A DNA stretch of 64,000 nt from a virus: the IMG/VR virus record IMGVR_UViG_3300044732_000704, positions 29,435 through 93,434 of that record; one strand, 5' to 3'. Positions 1 to 7,228 of this stretch are shown piece by piece (positions within the stretch are counted from its first letter, which is position 1; each line of letters begins with the position of its first letter). Below the pieces are notes generated by a model. The model was given only the letters and a program-made list of their open reading frames with translations. It had not been told where the DNA came from and made no database searches. A program made the translations under genes and the position numbers.

Positions 1-43
1 AGAACTTCTGTAATATTTCTGGCAAGCTGTTGAAATCAATCAT
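1..43 (-). CDS. Partial CDS running off the window start
   Basis: Only the first 14 codons are visible (MIDFNSLPEILQKF). The ATG lies at 43-41 and overlaps the end of the next upstream gene (stop at 36-38), the coupled arrangement used across this operon. Nothing can be said about function. Confidence 0.5.
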   Translation of the reverse strand, partial: MIDFNSLPEILQKF

Positions 44-245
44 TCTTGTTCCAAATGTGTTCAGCAAACAACAATGTACCTAACACGACAATAAACTCAA
101 AACATCCATACCACAGATAATATCCATGCACTTCAGGAATATCTGGATTAGGGAACGTAAAGTTAAATCCTGATACAGCCATGATGATAGCAACCATCAC
201 GTTCATAATTAGAAAAAACACTGTACTATAAGCTAAATTCTTCAT
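36..245 (-). CDS. Small two-helix membrane protein, unknown function
   Basis: A 69-residue protein with two hydrophobic stretches, about residues 5-28 and 43-62, the loop between them carrying Pro, Asn and Asp. It looks like a small inner-membrane protein. Its start codon overlaps the stop of a short open remnant (242-292) in an ATGA junction, so it was once translationally coupled to a gene whose 5' part is now missing. No family recognised; small phage membrane proteins are often host-modifying, but that is inference. Confidence 0.6.
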   Translation of the reverse strand: MKNLAYSTVFFLIMNVMVAIIMAVSGFNFTFPNPDIPEVHGYYLWYGCFEFIVVLGTLLFAEHIWNKND

Positions 246-292
246 TTCAATTCCTCCAATTCTTTCTCAACATTAGCTAACTGTTCTTTCTG
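242..292 (-). pseudogene. C-terminal remnant of a gene cut off by the tnpB element
   Basis: Sixteen open codons ending EKELEELK followed by TGA, which overlaps the ATG of the next gene (ATGA). The frame is closed by TAA directly upstream and holds no convincing start codon. A charged helical tail coupled to a downstream start is typical of a gene end. I infer that the tnpB-bearing element replaced or separated the 5' part. Confidence 0.45.
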
Positions 293-360
293 TTATGACA
301 CCCTTCTCCTCTAATCAAGGAGAATTCCTTCTTCAAGACGGCGGTGCCCCGCCGCAGCAA
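245..360 (-). ncRNA. Possible omega-RNA / element right end overlapping the tnpB 3' end
   Basis: The last codons of tnpB contain a perfect GC-rich hairpin (CGGCGG at 339-344, CCGCCG at 349-354) in otherwise AT-rich DNA, followed by a near-palindrome around 317-331. In IS200/IS605 and IS607 elements the guide RNA is made from the 3' end of tnpB and the adjacent right end, so this is the expected place. The exact end of the RNA and guide cannot be set from sequence alone. Confidence 0.4.
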
Positions 361-1363
361 TGTTCTTAGACGCATTCACATCCCTATCGTGTTCTGCTCC
401 GCACTCAGAACAAACCCATTGCCGTATTCCAAGACCTGCTCTACCTTTCGGACTACTGTCTGGGATAATCCCGCAGCACGAACAAGTCTGGGTGGAGTAT
501 GCTTCATTAATAACTTCAAAAATCACACCTGCGTTAGCGCATTTATATTCCAATGTAGATTTAATCTGTCCCCAAGAAGCGTCTAAAACAGATTTTGCCA
601 TTTTAGTTTTAATAAGCTTCCGAGAACTAATGTTACCAACAAAGATTGCAGCACTGGAATCTACCAAACTGCGTGTAAACTTATGAATAGCGTCCTTACG
701 TCTATTCTTTATCTTTAAGTGAATCGACCTCACTCTGTCTTTCTTATTAGCTCTTTGCGCTAATTTGAGCTTAGATTCTAACTCACGATACCAACCATTG
801 TCAAGCTTTATTCCTGTTGATGTCACAGCAGCATCTTTACAACCTAAATCTATACCGATTAACTGAGTTCCCTTAGATTTTACAGCCTCGCATTCAACAG
901 CAATGTTAAGATACCACCGACCTTTAGAATCTTCGTTAAATGAACCTGATTTAAGTTTGTATTGCGATATATTATGACAATCCCAAAAGCTAAACAAAAC
1001 ACTATTAAATCTAATTTTACTATCAACCAACTTAATTGTTTGTGGTTGAAAAGGAATCCAACCTAACGATCTACCACTTCCTTTGGTTTTCCTCCAACGT
1101 AGTCGACGTTTCTTAAATTGCCTACGTCGGGTGACATACTCTTTACTTACTTCTTGTATTGTTTGAGCAGGAATCCCAAGCTCTTTACTTGAACCTGCTG
1201 TGTATTTGTTTATATCAAATTCGGATAAAAACACCCCACGCTCTTTGATTGAGCGTGAGCTAAGTTCATTGATATAGTTCCAGACAAAATTCACATTAGC
1301 TGCAACCTTATTCAAATGTTTAATGTGTTTATCTTTCACCCTGAACTTTAATGTTTTTATCAA
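311..1363 (-). CDS. tnpB: TnpB family RNA-guided endonuclease (IS200/IS605-type), no TnpA partner
   Basis: TnpB is the RNA-guided DNA nuclease of IS200/IS605 elements and ancestor of Cas12. The TTG start at 1363-1361 is chosen because GGAGGAG lies 9 nt upstream, overlapping the stop of the preceding gene; it gives 350 residues, a normal TnpB length. Visible are the RuvC-I motif GIDLG (Asp172), a four-Cys zinc ribbon (CSCC and CSEC, residues about 294-321) and the final DRDVNASKN motif (Asp328). The canonical RuvC-II glutamate is absent: the usual E-D/N is V-G-N (residues 242-244). A glutamate in NEAYSTQTC (residue 287) may replace it, as in TnpB and Fanzor groups with a rearranged active site. 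No tnpA is present, so the element is not autonomous. Confidence 0.9.
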   Translation of the reverse strand: MIKTLKFRVKDKHIKHLNKVAANVNFVWNYINELSSRSIKERGVFLSEFDINKYTAGSSKELGIPAQTIQEVSKEYVTRRRQFKKRRLRWRKTKGSGRSLGWIPFQPQTIKLVDSKIRFNSVLFSFWDCHNISQYKLKSGSFNEDSKGRWYLNIAVECEAVKSKGTQLIGIDLGCKDAAVTSTGIKLDNGWYRELESKLKLAQRANKKDRVRSIHLKIKNRRKDAIHKFTRSLVDSSAAIFVGNISSRKLIKTKMAKSVLDASWGQIKSTLEYKCANAGVIFEVINEAYSTQTCSCCGIIPDSSPKGRAGLGIRQWVCSECGAEHDRDVNASKNIAAAGHRRLEEGILLD

Positions 1364-1367
1364 TTTG

Positions 1368-1583
1368 TTACTCCTCCACTTGAATAAAATGTTCATCAAC
1401 AACACTCTTATACATGTAATGACAAGATTGTTGATTGTTTTTAGGTGTATACAGCTCAGGGACGTAGGCAGATTCTTTTCCTACGTAGAAATCATACACA
1501 TCTCCAGCCTTAAACGCTGGAATATTCCCACTTTCCTCAGATTCATTGAGCATCCAGAAATCTTCAATACATTTAAATTTCAT
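1368..1583 (-). CDS. Hypothetical protein, 71 aa
   Basis: A short acidic protein with no recognised motif. It starts in a 4-nt ATGA overlap with the 3' end of the denV-like gene, so it is coupled to it. Its last codons carry the GGAGG that serves as ribosome-binding site for tnpB 4 nt further on. Confidence 0.55.
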   Translation of the reverse strand: MKFKCIEDFWMLNESEESGNIPAFKAGDVYDFYVGKESAYVPELYTPKNNQQSCHYMYKSVVDEHFIQVEE

Positions 1584-1974
1584 TGTTTGTCTCCAAATCT
1601 TTCTGCTATACGTTCACGGTTTAATCGCAATGCTTCTTGTGTAACAGTATACCCACCTAAGAATTTATTGTCAATACCTTCAATTAAATCTTTACGTTCT
1701 ACTTGCTGAATTTTATATCCACGATTACGCCACTCACCACACAGTAATTCGTATCTATCAGCGAGCCATTGTAACTTATCAGCGAAATGAGTCATGTGTC
1801 CTGTACCAAGCGTATACTCTTGTGGTTGTTTCTTCAGACGTTTGAAGTTGTAGTAATTTACACCAGTACCTTTCCAATTCTTTACAAGAGTGAATACACG
1901 GGGTAATTCACGTATTCGGCAAGTAAATGTTGTCTGGCCAACTCTACTGGTTCTACGGTGTTTATACGTGTAAT
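1580..1974 (-). pseudogene. denV: Frameshifted T4 endonuclease V-like pyrimidine dimer glycosylase (denV)
   Basis: DenV is the T4 pyrimidine-dimer DNA glycosylase/AP lyase whose catalytic residue is Thr2. The first frame reads ITRIN...QHLLAEY, the start of T4 DenV, then runs to a TAA after about 32 codons. The next frame continues ELPRVFTLVKNW, matching T4 ELPRVF, and runs through a GHMTHFADKLQWL region that matches the T4 C-terminal half. One missing base near 1910 (TAC CGT read as TAC GT) explains the break. The codon where Met is expected is ATT (1974-1972), with AAGGAGAG upstream and no ATG, GTG or TTG available in frame. The downstream 71-codon ORF from ATG 1795 is the intact second half. 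Either a decayed gene or a sequencing error in a gene with an AUU start. Confidence 0.8.
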
Positions 1975-1984
1975 AAATCTCTCC

Positions 1985-2803
1985 TTATTTAATCCAATTA
2001 TTTACTATTTCTTCGTAGAAAGGTTGCCAAGTTACCTCATCGAAGAAATCATCTATTTCAGTGAGTATAACAAAGTTTTCGTGATGTTTCAATCCAGCAT
2101 CAATCTTTACATCATTCGGATATACATTTAAAAGTGAGATAGGTTTTATTTCCACTATTGTATGGTAATTAGGTAAATAAAAATCCGGAAAGTAATGGTG
2201 AATTCTCCCATCAGCGGCCATGTAAGGCACTGCAAATTCTTTATTCGCTGCTGATATTACCTCAATATTAAACTTTTTACAAAACAACAAGAATTTTTCC
2301 TCATAAGATGACCTGAAGTAGATAGCGTCAACCCTGCCGCTCTTGTGCCAAGATTTTATATCAACTGCAACGTGAATACTCCTATCTAAATCTGGGTCAG
2401 AGTAACGTCTTAGCATAGTCTCTCTTAACCAATCTTTGGTCTTTTGAGTATGTTTATTAGTGCCATTTATTTTCCTGTTTTCGGCAATCTTCTTACTATG
2501 TTCTGCACTTCTTGGGTCTTTTGGTCTATTTTTAGCAGCTAAAGAAATAGCTTCTTTTACTTCAAGCAATTGTGCTACATTTTCTACACCATACCTCTCA
2601 AGCATAGTGGATCTCAACTTTGCTTGTTTTGCTTTCTGGTCTGTATTCCTTATCCTTTTCTCTATTGTCTCTTTTGATTGTTTTCTACCAAGACAGGGGT
2701 TAGGTTTTGATTTTCTATATAGTGATCTGCACTCATCCGAACAAAACCTAGAGCGTGGTTTAAAATGCTCAGTGCCACACCATTCACAGAAATACTTTTT
2801 CAT
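1985..2803 (-). CDS. Free-standing homing-type endonuclease (zinc finger, NUMOD3-like, PD-(D/E)XK-like)
   Basis: A 272-residue protein. An N-terminal CEWCG...C...C zinc finger is followed by a NUMOD3-like DNA-binding segment (GRKQSKETIEKR, about residues 79-90) and a C-terminal nuclease core with RSSYEEK, FPDFYL and VEIKP, the E, PD and ExK elements of PD-(D/E)XK enzymes. Such architecture is typical of mobile endonucleases in phages. It sits exactly between a truncated 37-codon gene and the damaged denV, with its ATG overlapping the truncated gene's stop, so its arrival probably disrupted one or both. Confidence 0.75.
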   Translation of the reverse strand: MKKYFCEWCGTEHFKPRSRFCSDECRSLYRKSKPNPCLGRKQSKETIEKRIRNTDQKAKQAKLRSTMLERYGVENVAQLLEVKEAISLAAKNRPKDPRSAEHSKKIAENRKINGTNKHTQKTKDWLRETMLRRYSDPDLDRSIHVAVDIKSWHKSGRVDAIYFRSSYEEKFLLFCKKFNIEVISAANKEFAVPYMAADGRIHHYFPDFYLPNYHTIVEIKPISLLNVYPNDVKIDAGLKHHENFVILTEIDDFFDEVTWQPFYEEIVNNWIK

Positions 2804-2913
2804 TTAAACCCCTTAATTTTAAAAAGGTATTCAACAATCATTTTGACTTGATGCACTTTGTTATGATCATAGGCAGCTTCAATTGGACATTTGTTGGTGT
2901 AAAACACGTTCAT
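2800..2913 (-). pseudogene. N-terminal remnant (37 codons) of a phage gene truncated by the endonuclease
   Basis: The ORF starts with a good GGAG 6 nt upstream of ATG and reads MNVFYTNKCPIEAA, with NKVHQVKMIVE further on. This resembles the start of a widespread phage family of unknown function beginning like MNIFYL...CDKHVVKMILE. After MIVE the similarity stops and the frame closes in the endonuclease start (TGA overlapping ATG). I infer the rest of the gene was lost when the endonuclease inserted. Confidence 0.55.
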
Positions 2914-2945
2914 AAGATTCTCCACAATCTGCTTCAATAAGAGCT

Positions 2946-2973
2946 ATTTTACACGAATGAGTGGTGATGTCAA
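2946..2973 (-). promoter_or_regulatory. Sigma70-like promoter, minus strand
   Basis: TTGACA (2973-2968), 16-nt spacer, TAAAAT (2951-2946), 30 nt upstream of the remnant gene start at 2913. It should drive the leftward remnant, endonuclease, denV and tnpB operon. Confidence 0.7.
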
Positions 2974-2994
2974 TAGCAAATTGCAGATAAAAGA

Positions 2995-3016
2995 AAGCCC
3001 AGCGAATGCTGGGCTT
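2995..3016 (-). terminator. Rho-independent terminator, copy 1
   Basis: AAGCCCAGC-GAAT-GCTGGGCTT hairpin followed on the minus strand by TTCTTTT. It ends the 3024-3389 gene. The same hairpin recurs at 3877-3898. Confidence 0.8.
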
Positions 3017-3023
3017 GTGTGTG

Positions 3024-3389
3024 TTACTCTACTTTAGTATCAGCTTGGTTGATAGCACTCTGAATCTCAGCAACAAACTCTTTACACTTAATCAATGCTT
3101 GATGTTCCTTCTGTTTCATCAAAGCTAAAGCACCTTCCTGAACAGTGTCAATGTTTGCTACAATCCATTCCAGCAAACACTTATTAAAAGCTGCGTCAGT
3201 CTCCCAGTAATTTTGACCACCCGTTTGATATTGACCACAACGAACAAGCTTGATTGCTGAATGGTCAACAGAGATAGCGAAACTGTCTCCGCCCATACGA
3301 CCACCACCACGTTTCTGCATAGTAGCCCAACGATCCGCTGTCTCGTAATTCCGTTTTGCTTCCAAATAATCTTGATATACTTTACTCAT
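3024..3389 (-). CDS. Hypothetical protein, 121 aa
   Basis: Hydrophilic, mostly helical protein of unknown function with a Gly-rich segment (KRGGGRMGG, about residues 26-34) that could bind nucleic acid or phosphate. It is a single-gene transcription unit: leader element with TTGTAGGAGG just upstream of ATG, and a strong terminator directly after the stop. Confidence 0.6.
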   Translation of the reverse strand: MSKVYQDYLEAKRNYETADRWATMQKRGGGRMGGDSFAISVDHSAIKLVRCGQYQTGGQNYWETDAAFNKCLLEWIVANIDTVQEGALALMKQKEHQALIKCKEFVAEIQSAINQADTKVE

Positions 3390-3523
3390 TTAAAACCTCC
3401 TACAACAGCCTATCGGCTGGCAGCAAACATTGCTACAATCGTCTACAATCAATTATCTGTGTTCACCCACATCAACACACCCTTTCACCTAAATAATCGC
3501 TTAGAATGAACCCTAGAGCGTTT
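3390..3523 (-). promoter_or_regulatory. Leader element E1 (AAACGCTCTAGG family)
   Basis: Reading the minus strand: AAACGCTCTAGG (3523-3512), then CATTCTAAGCGATTATTT, GATAATTGATTGTAG, a CAGCC-GATA-GGCTG hairpin, then TTGTAGGAGG before the ATG. The same blocks recur at 7490, 8199, 31560 and 34798. GATAAT may act as a -10 box. Function inferred to be promoter plus structured leader. Confidence 0.5.
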
Positions 3524-3556
3524 TAGAGAGGAATAGGGTGCTTGTCGGAATGTTTA

Positions 3557-3787
3557 TCATTCCACCTCCATCAAAGTGTCTTTCCAATCCATCCCTTCAA
3601 GGTCTACTTTAACCACTAAATGACTCCACTGCTCCCAATCGTAACACCACCCAAGATCATCATAGAACATAGGTTTCTGGTTGGAAGCATAAACATTACC
3701 TTCTTTTGATGTAACTAAATATTTAGTATCGTCGGTGACGTTAATCAGAACACCGAAGTAGTTTACTGTTTTTCCTAGTAATTTCAT
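3557..3787 (-). CDS. Hypothetical protein, 76 aa
   Basis: Small protein with predicted beta strands at the N-terminus and an acidic, Trp-rich C-terminal half. No family recognised. It has its own promoter (3818-3846) and a GGAG ribosome-binding site. Confidence 0.55.
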   Translation of the reverse strand: MKLLGKTVNYFGVLINVTDDTKYLVTSKEGNVYASNQKPMFYDDLGWCYDWEQWSHLVVKVDLEGMDWKDTLMEVE

Positions 3788-3817
3788 CTCAATCTCCTCA
3801 TTTGTTTCAATAGATAC

Positions 3818-3846
3818 ATTCTAATGCACATTATCTTGTGCGTCAA
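3818..3846 (-). promoter_or_regulatory. Sigma70-like promoter for the 3557-3787 gene
   Basis: TTGACG (3846-3841), exactly 17 nt, TAGAAT (3823-3818) on the minus strand, 31 nt before the start codon. Confidence 0.75.
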
Positions 3847-3876
3847 GCATTATTTCACTTTATTTTAGGCAATAAA

Positions 3877-3898
3877 AAGCCCAGCGAATGCTGGGCTT
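3877..3898 (-). terminator. Rho-independent terminator, copy 2
   Basis: Same AAGCCCAGC-GAAT-GCTGGGCTT hairpin as at 2995-3016, followed on the minus strand by TTTTTATT. It closes the polymerase-like operon (3905-5424). Confidence 0.8.
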
Positions 3899-3904
3899 AG
3901 GTGT

Positions 3905-4129
3905 TTATAAATTTGGATCAGTTAAAGCAGCTAGTGTTCGATCTAGCTCATAAGCTGTAATCAACTCACACAGTTTAATTCTAGGGCAATAACTGTAATA
4001 AGCTACAGTGAACCCCGTCTGTCTAGACATGAGGGATACACAGTGTTGTACATGGTCTAAATCCATGTCAGCAATCAGTAGCTTTCTCCCATCACGAGTG
4101 TTCCAGTATGTGTTTTGTGGGGTGTTCAT
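3905..4129 (-). CDS. Hypothetical protein, 74 aa
   Basis: Unknown small protein. Its ATG overlaps the stop of the polymerase-palm-like gene in an ATGA junction, so the two are translationally coupled and may work together. No motif recognised. Confidence 0.55.
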   Translation of the reverse strand: MNTPQNTYWNTRDGRKLLIADMDLDHVQHCVSLMSRQTGFTVAYYSYCPRIKLCELITAYELDRTLAALTDPNL

Positions 4130-5424
4130 AGCTCAGCACCTTTCGTTCTAACAACACAATTATTCCCACCAACAACCACTTCGTAAGCACGTTCCATAAT
4201 CTTCACTGCCTTATCCTTGTATTTCTCCTGAACAATGATACTATCATGTATTGGGATCATGATCTGGTCGTCAGACAACACACGTTCAATAATATAATCC
4301 ATCATCGTAGATTCTATAGCCATGAGGTCTAATGCACTATCACTAAAGAAATACGTGTTCACATAATCATTTCTTTCAAGTAATGCTTCCACAACACGTC
4401 TTGCTACAGGGAAGTCAGGCCATTGACCTTCGTCCTTCGCTTGGTCAATCTGTTCTTTCAACCACTTCTGGTTCATTTCTTTGATTAGAGCAAACGTAGC
4501 ACCTTCTTCGTCTTTACAGTTGAATAAACACATCAGACCAACCTTAGCCAATGAACGTACCACAGAAGGTTTATAACCTGATATAGTGATTCCATACGGG
4601 TCAAAGGACTTATCCAGTGTAACACCAACTAAATCAGCGGCAATCCGAGGAAACAATTGTCCATAATCGCACTCAACTGTAGGTTCTCCGTTTATTTCCA
4701 GTTTAATACGTTGCTCACGATTAATCATATCACTTAATCCTGCACCAGACATATACACCCTCCCACCTTCGTTAAAAGAACCATTGTTGTAAATCTTCTT
4801 AACTTGCACAGAATACTTATTATCCTCGATTCTAAACTCAGAGTCAACAAGTTTATAGTTAAATTTAGTTAAGAGTCTTACTAACTCTTTCTGTCTTTCC
4901 GGTAAACGTTTAGCTAACACATTACCTTTAGAATCTCTTACCTCAAGAACTGATTCATTTACAATATCAATCTTATTCACAATAGAGTCTATCTCACTAA
5001 TCCAGTGATCAGGGATCTCAATGTAGCTTGTCTCCCATGTCTTAGCTACCACTTTCTTTATAACACCATCCCATTCCCAAGAGGTAACACCACCTTTGTA
5101 GAGGTTAAAATCATCCTGAGATGTAATGAAGTTAATCAGCACCTTCATATACGTGTAGCTAACCTTTCTACCTGTGTTGTTACCATTGTAGATAGCCGGT
5201 AATGAGTATACTGTCTGATCTAGTGCAACAGAGAACTTAGTCTGTTTCCTCTTAACTGCGTTGGCTATGTTCAACACAAAGCACTTACACACCTTGTCTA
5301 TTAAATCAAGCTTGTGTTTAGTAATCTTTATACCACTGAACTGGGTTAAGTATTTAACTAAACCATTCTTTATCTTATCACTAAATGGTAGTAATTTCTT
5401 GTTAATCTTGTAGTCTAATATCAT
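4126..5424 (-). CDS. Putative family A polymerase-like palm protein, 432 aa
   Basis: The C-terminal half contains, in the right order, segments resembling the family A DNA polymerase motifs: A as ECDYGQLFPRI (Asp253, compare DYSQIELRI), B as a weak R-x3-K pattern near 290-294, and C as IPIHDSIIVQE (His393-Asp394, compare VHDE). The N-terminal 200 residues match nothing I know and no 3'-5' exonuclease signature is seen. At 432 residues it is shorter than Pol I-type phage polymerases. It could be a cut-down replicative or repair polymerase or a diverged relative using the palm fold for something else. Forms an operon with the 74-residue gene. Confidence 0.55.
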   Translation of the reverse strand: MILDYKINKKLLPFSDKIKNGLVKYLTQFSGIKITKHKLDLIDKVCKCFVLNIANAVKRKQTKFSVALDQTVYSLPAIYNGNNTGRKVSYTYMKVLINFITSQDDFNLYKGGVTSWEWDGVIKKVVAKTWETSYIEIPDHWISEIDSIVNKIDIVNESVLEVRDSKGNVLAKRLPERQKELVRLLTKFNYKLVDSEFRIEDNKYSVQVKKIYNNGSFNEGGRVYMSGAGLSDMINREQRIKLEINGEPTVECDYGQLFPRIAADLVGVTLDKSFDPYGITISGYKPSVVRSLAKVGLMCLFNCKDEEGATFALIKEMNQKWLKEQIDQAKDEGQWPDFPVARRVVEALLERNDYVNTYFFSDSALDLMAIESTMMDYIIERVLSDDQIMIPIHDSIIVQEKYKDKAVKIMERAYEVVVGGNNCVVRTKGAEL

Positions 5425-5448
5425 TAAATAACCCTTCTAATACTCCAA

Positions 5449-5472
5449 TAAAAAGACAAAGGCTTCGCCTTT
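5449..5472 (-). terminator. Terminator-like hairpin
   Basis: AAAGGC-TTC-GCCTTT stem followed on the minus strand by TGTCTTTTTATT. It lies between the 5562-5702 gene and the polymerase-like gene. Confidence 0.6.
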
Positions 5473-5504
5473 CAAGCTACAGCTTCTCTGTATAAGTGAA
5501 AACT

Positions 5505-5542
5505 TAATAAAAATACCCCTACAAGCCTTGTCCTGTAAGGGT
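5505..5542 (-). terminator. Rho-independent terminator after the 5562-5702 gene
   Basis: ACCCCTACA and TGTAAGGGT arms with a 10-nt loop, followed on the minus strand by ATTTTTATT. Confidence 0.65.
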
Positions 5543-5561
5543 TTTATACATAGTTTAGCTT

Positions 5562-5702
5562 CTAATTTTCCTCAAACACTTCCCACATCGTTTCAAGATG
5601 TTCGATTACTTCTTCCAGATGTTCCTGACTATCAATTTCCAGATAGATACTTCCATCAATAAACATCAAAGTTTTCACCACATCATCAATACGAATCTTC
5701 AT
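5562..5702 (-). CDS. Small acidic hypothetical protein, 46 aa
   Basis: ORF with GGAGG 6 nt upstream of ATG; the product is strongly acidic and ends in a helix rich in Glu (EHLEEVIEHLETMWEVFEEN). No family recognised. Two terminator hairpins follow, so it ends an operon. Confidence 0.55.
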   Translation of the reverse strand: MKIRIDDVVKTLMFIDGSIYLEIDSQEHLEEVIEHLETMWEVFEEN

Positions 5703-5789
5703 AGTATTCCTCCATTACTTGCTAATACACCCTTAAGTGTAACATAGATACCTTGTTTGTCTAATAACGTTTTGGAATAAGAAAACGTG

Positions 5790-6008
5790 TTAACTAAACA
5801 AATATTCCTCAATATCACAAGTTAATATGTCACAAAGATAACTCTTAATCTCTGTCATCTCACTCCACAACTTCTTAGCTTTATGTTTATCATTAGCTAA
5901 AATAGCTCCTGAAAGCTTAGACACCAATCCAAGCTGTACACGATACATCCCAGACAGGATGATTAGTTCTTCTAATGCTTCAGCAGGAGCTTTGTTATTA
6001 TTCAACAA
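5790..6008 (-). CDS. Hypothetical helical protein, 72 aa
   Basis: Predicted all-helical small protein of unknown function, overlapping the previous gene's end by 11 nt. Part of the leftward operon that starts at the 6731-6759 promoter. Confidence 0.5.
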   Translation of the reverse strand: MLNNNKAPAEALEELIILSGMYRVQLGLVSKLSGAILANDKHKAKKLWSEMTEIKSYLCDILTCDIEEYLFS

Positions 6009-6411
6009 TATCTACCCAATTCATAGTTGATACATTTTGACCATAGACACCACCGTAGAAGTAGTTATCATCCGGCCAAGATAAATTACCTCCGTAATAA
6101 CCGTTTGACGAGTTTCGATAGTCAATCACTATTTCACCTTTGGTTGTCGTGATGGAGCAACCATATACTTGTAAACAATCATATTCTGGGTGATTGTCGT
6201 CTGAGCCAGATAACTCTAAATCAGCAAAACCTAACACTAATGCAGGAAAGCCCAGCGCAGGTAACTCAACGTGTTCTATCCAAGTATGTGAACAACAACC
6301 AGCATCAACTTTAACAATATGGTCTCCATCGACACACTTAAACAACAACGCTTCCTTATCGTCAGCAATCATAATTTTGACAATTGTCTTACCAACCAAG
6401 AAATCACTCAT
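5998..6411 (-). CDS. Hypothetical protein, 137 aa (CCSHTWIE family-like)
   Basis: Starts with MSDFLVGKTI and carries a CCSHTWIEHVE segment (about residues 39-49) and a Gly/Tyr-rich acidic C-terminus. This layout (GkTi..., then C-C-S-x-x-W-I-E) recurs in a phage protein family of unknown function. Its ATG overlaps the stop of the upstream gene. Confidence 0.55.
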   Translation of the reverse strand: MSDFLVGKTIVKIMIADDKEALLFKCVDGDHIVKVDAGCCSHTWIEHVELPALGFPALVLGFADLELSGSDDNHPEYDCLQVYGCSITTTKGEIVIDYRNSSNGYYGGNLSWPDDNYFYGGVYGQNVSTMNWVDIVE

Positions 6412-6698
6412 TCCACTTTCTCCTTCTCTAATTGATCAATCTGTTCATAATTATACATATCTTCGTCGTAAGAGTCAATACGTAAAAGATTACATTCTCT
6501 ATTAAAGTACCGCTCTCCATCAAGAACACCAAAAGCATTATCAAACTTCATTGGCTTATCCACTCGCCAATAATCTTTTAATCGGCTATCGGGTAACTGT
6601 CCAACGAAGTCACCAACTCTCACCACTTTACCAATGTTCTCAGAGCAACGTCCAGCAACAACAATAGCTAAACAACCTTTCTCGATTTTGTTATTCAT
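6408..6698 (-). CDS. Hypothetical protein with KOW/SH3-like N-terminus, 96 aa
   Basis: The first 35 residues (KGCLAIVVAG...NIGKVVRVGDF) follow the pattern of small beta-barrel KOW/SH3-like domains that bind RNA, DNA or protein. The rest is charged. First gene of the operon, with GGAG before ATG and a consensus promoter upstream. Confidence 0.5.
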   Translation of the reverse strand: MNNKIEKGCLAIVVAGRCSENIGKVVRVGDFVGQLPDSRLKDYWRVDKPMKFDNAFGVLDGERYFNRECNLLRIDSYDEDMYNYEQIDQLEKEKVE

Positions 6699-6730
6699 CT
6701 AAATTTCTCCATACGTTTGAACATGCAGCC

Positions 6731-6759
6731 ACTTTACACACATGCACCTCTCATGTCAA
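6731..6759 (-). promoter_or_regulatory. Sigma70 promoter, minus strand
   Basis: TTGACA (6759-6754), 17-nt spacer, TAAAGT (6736-6731), 33 nt before the start of the 6408-6698 gene. Confidence 0.8.
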
Positions 6760-6793
6760 CCAGAATCGTTTACGAATTTATTTAAAATTCTTG

Positions 6794-6822
6794 TTGATAC
6801 AGGGAACAGATGAGCGTAGAGT
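6794..6822 (+). promoter_or_regulatory. Sigma70-like promoter, plus strand
   Basis: TTGATA (6794-6799), 17-nt spacer, TAGAGT (6817-6822). It forms a divergent pair with the promoter at 6731-6759 and supports the ATG at 6854 as the start of the HNH gene. Confidence 0.6.
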
Positions 6823-6853
6823 TGTTCACATCGAAACGAATGAGGATTTACCG

Positions 6854-7228
6854 ATGACTACAAAGAAACCTGCAAATAAAACCACTAACCGGCATTCTGG
6901 CGATGACATCAAGATTGCTATGGCTTATGTAAGTAAAGCACGTTCCAGTAAAGATCGTGGTATTGATTTCAATATCTCTTTTGTTAGCTTTAAGAATATG
7001 TGCAAAGCTAAGAAATGTTATTTCACAGGGTTGACATTGACAGCAGATACGTTTACAATCGACCGTATTGATAGCAACAAGCCTTATGAAGCAGGGAATG
7101 TTGCAGCTTGTCATACAACGTTCAATAGTTTAAAGAGCATGATTGAGAATCCTGTAAATGACTTAGATTTAGCTAAAACATTAAGAGGATTACAACGTAC
7201 AGCGAAGCGGATTAAGGAGAACAAGTAA
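6854..7228 (+). CDS. Small HNH-type endonuclease-like protein
   Basis: A 124-residue protein from ATG 6854, preferred over an upstream TTG at 6791 because a promoter lies between them and GAGGA precedes 6854. The C-terminal half has an HNH-like pattern: C-x-FTGL, TIDRIDSNKPYEAGNV, then CH and FNSLK, as in the compact HNH family with Y-x-G-N-V. N-terminus is basic. Free-standing HNH genes in phages are usually mobile elements or help packaging; the position at an operon start fits neither specifically. Confidence 0.65.
   Translation: MTTKKPANKTTNRHSGDDIKIAMAYVSKARSSKDRGIDFNISFVSFKNMCKAKKCYFTGLTLTADTFTIDRIDSNKPYEAGNVAACHTTFNSLKSMIENPVNDLDLAKTLRGLQRTAKRIKENK

Noticed and set aside
344-686. Plus-strand ORFs of 80 and 108 codons opposite tnpB
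   Set aside because: Antisense shadows of a clearly coding TnpB; no ribosome-binding site or operon context.
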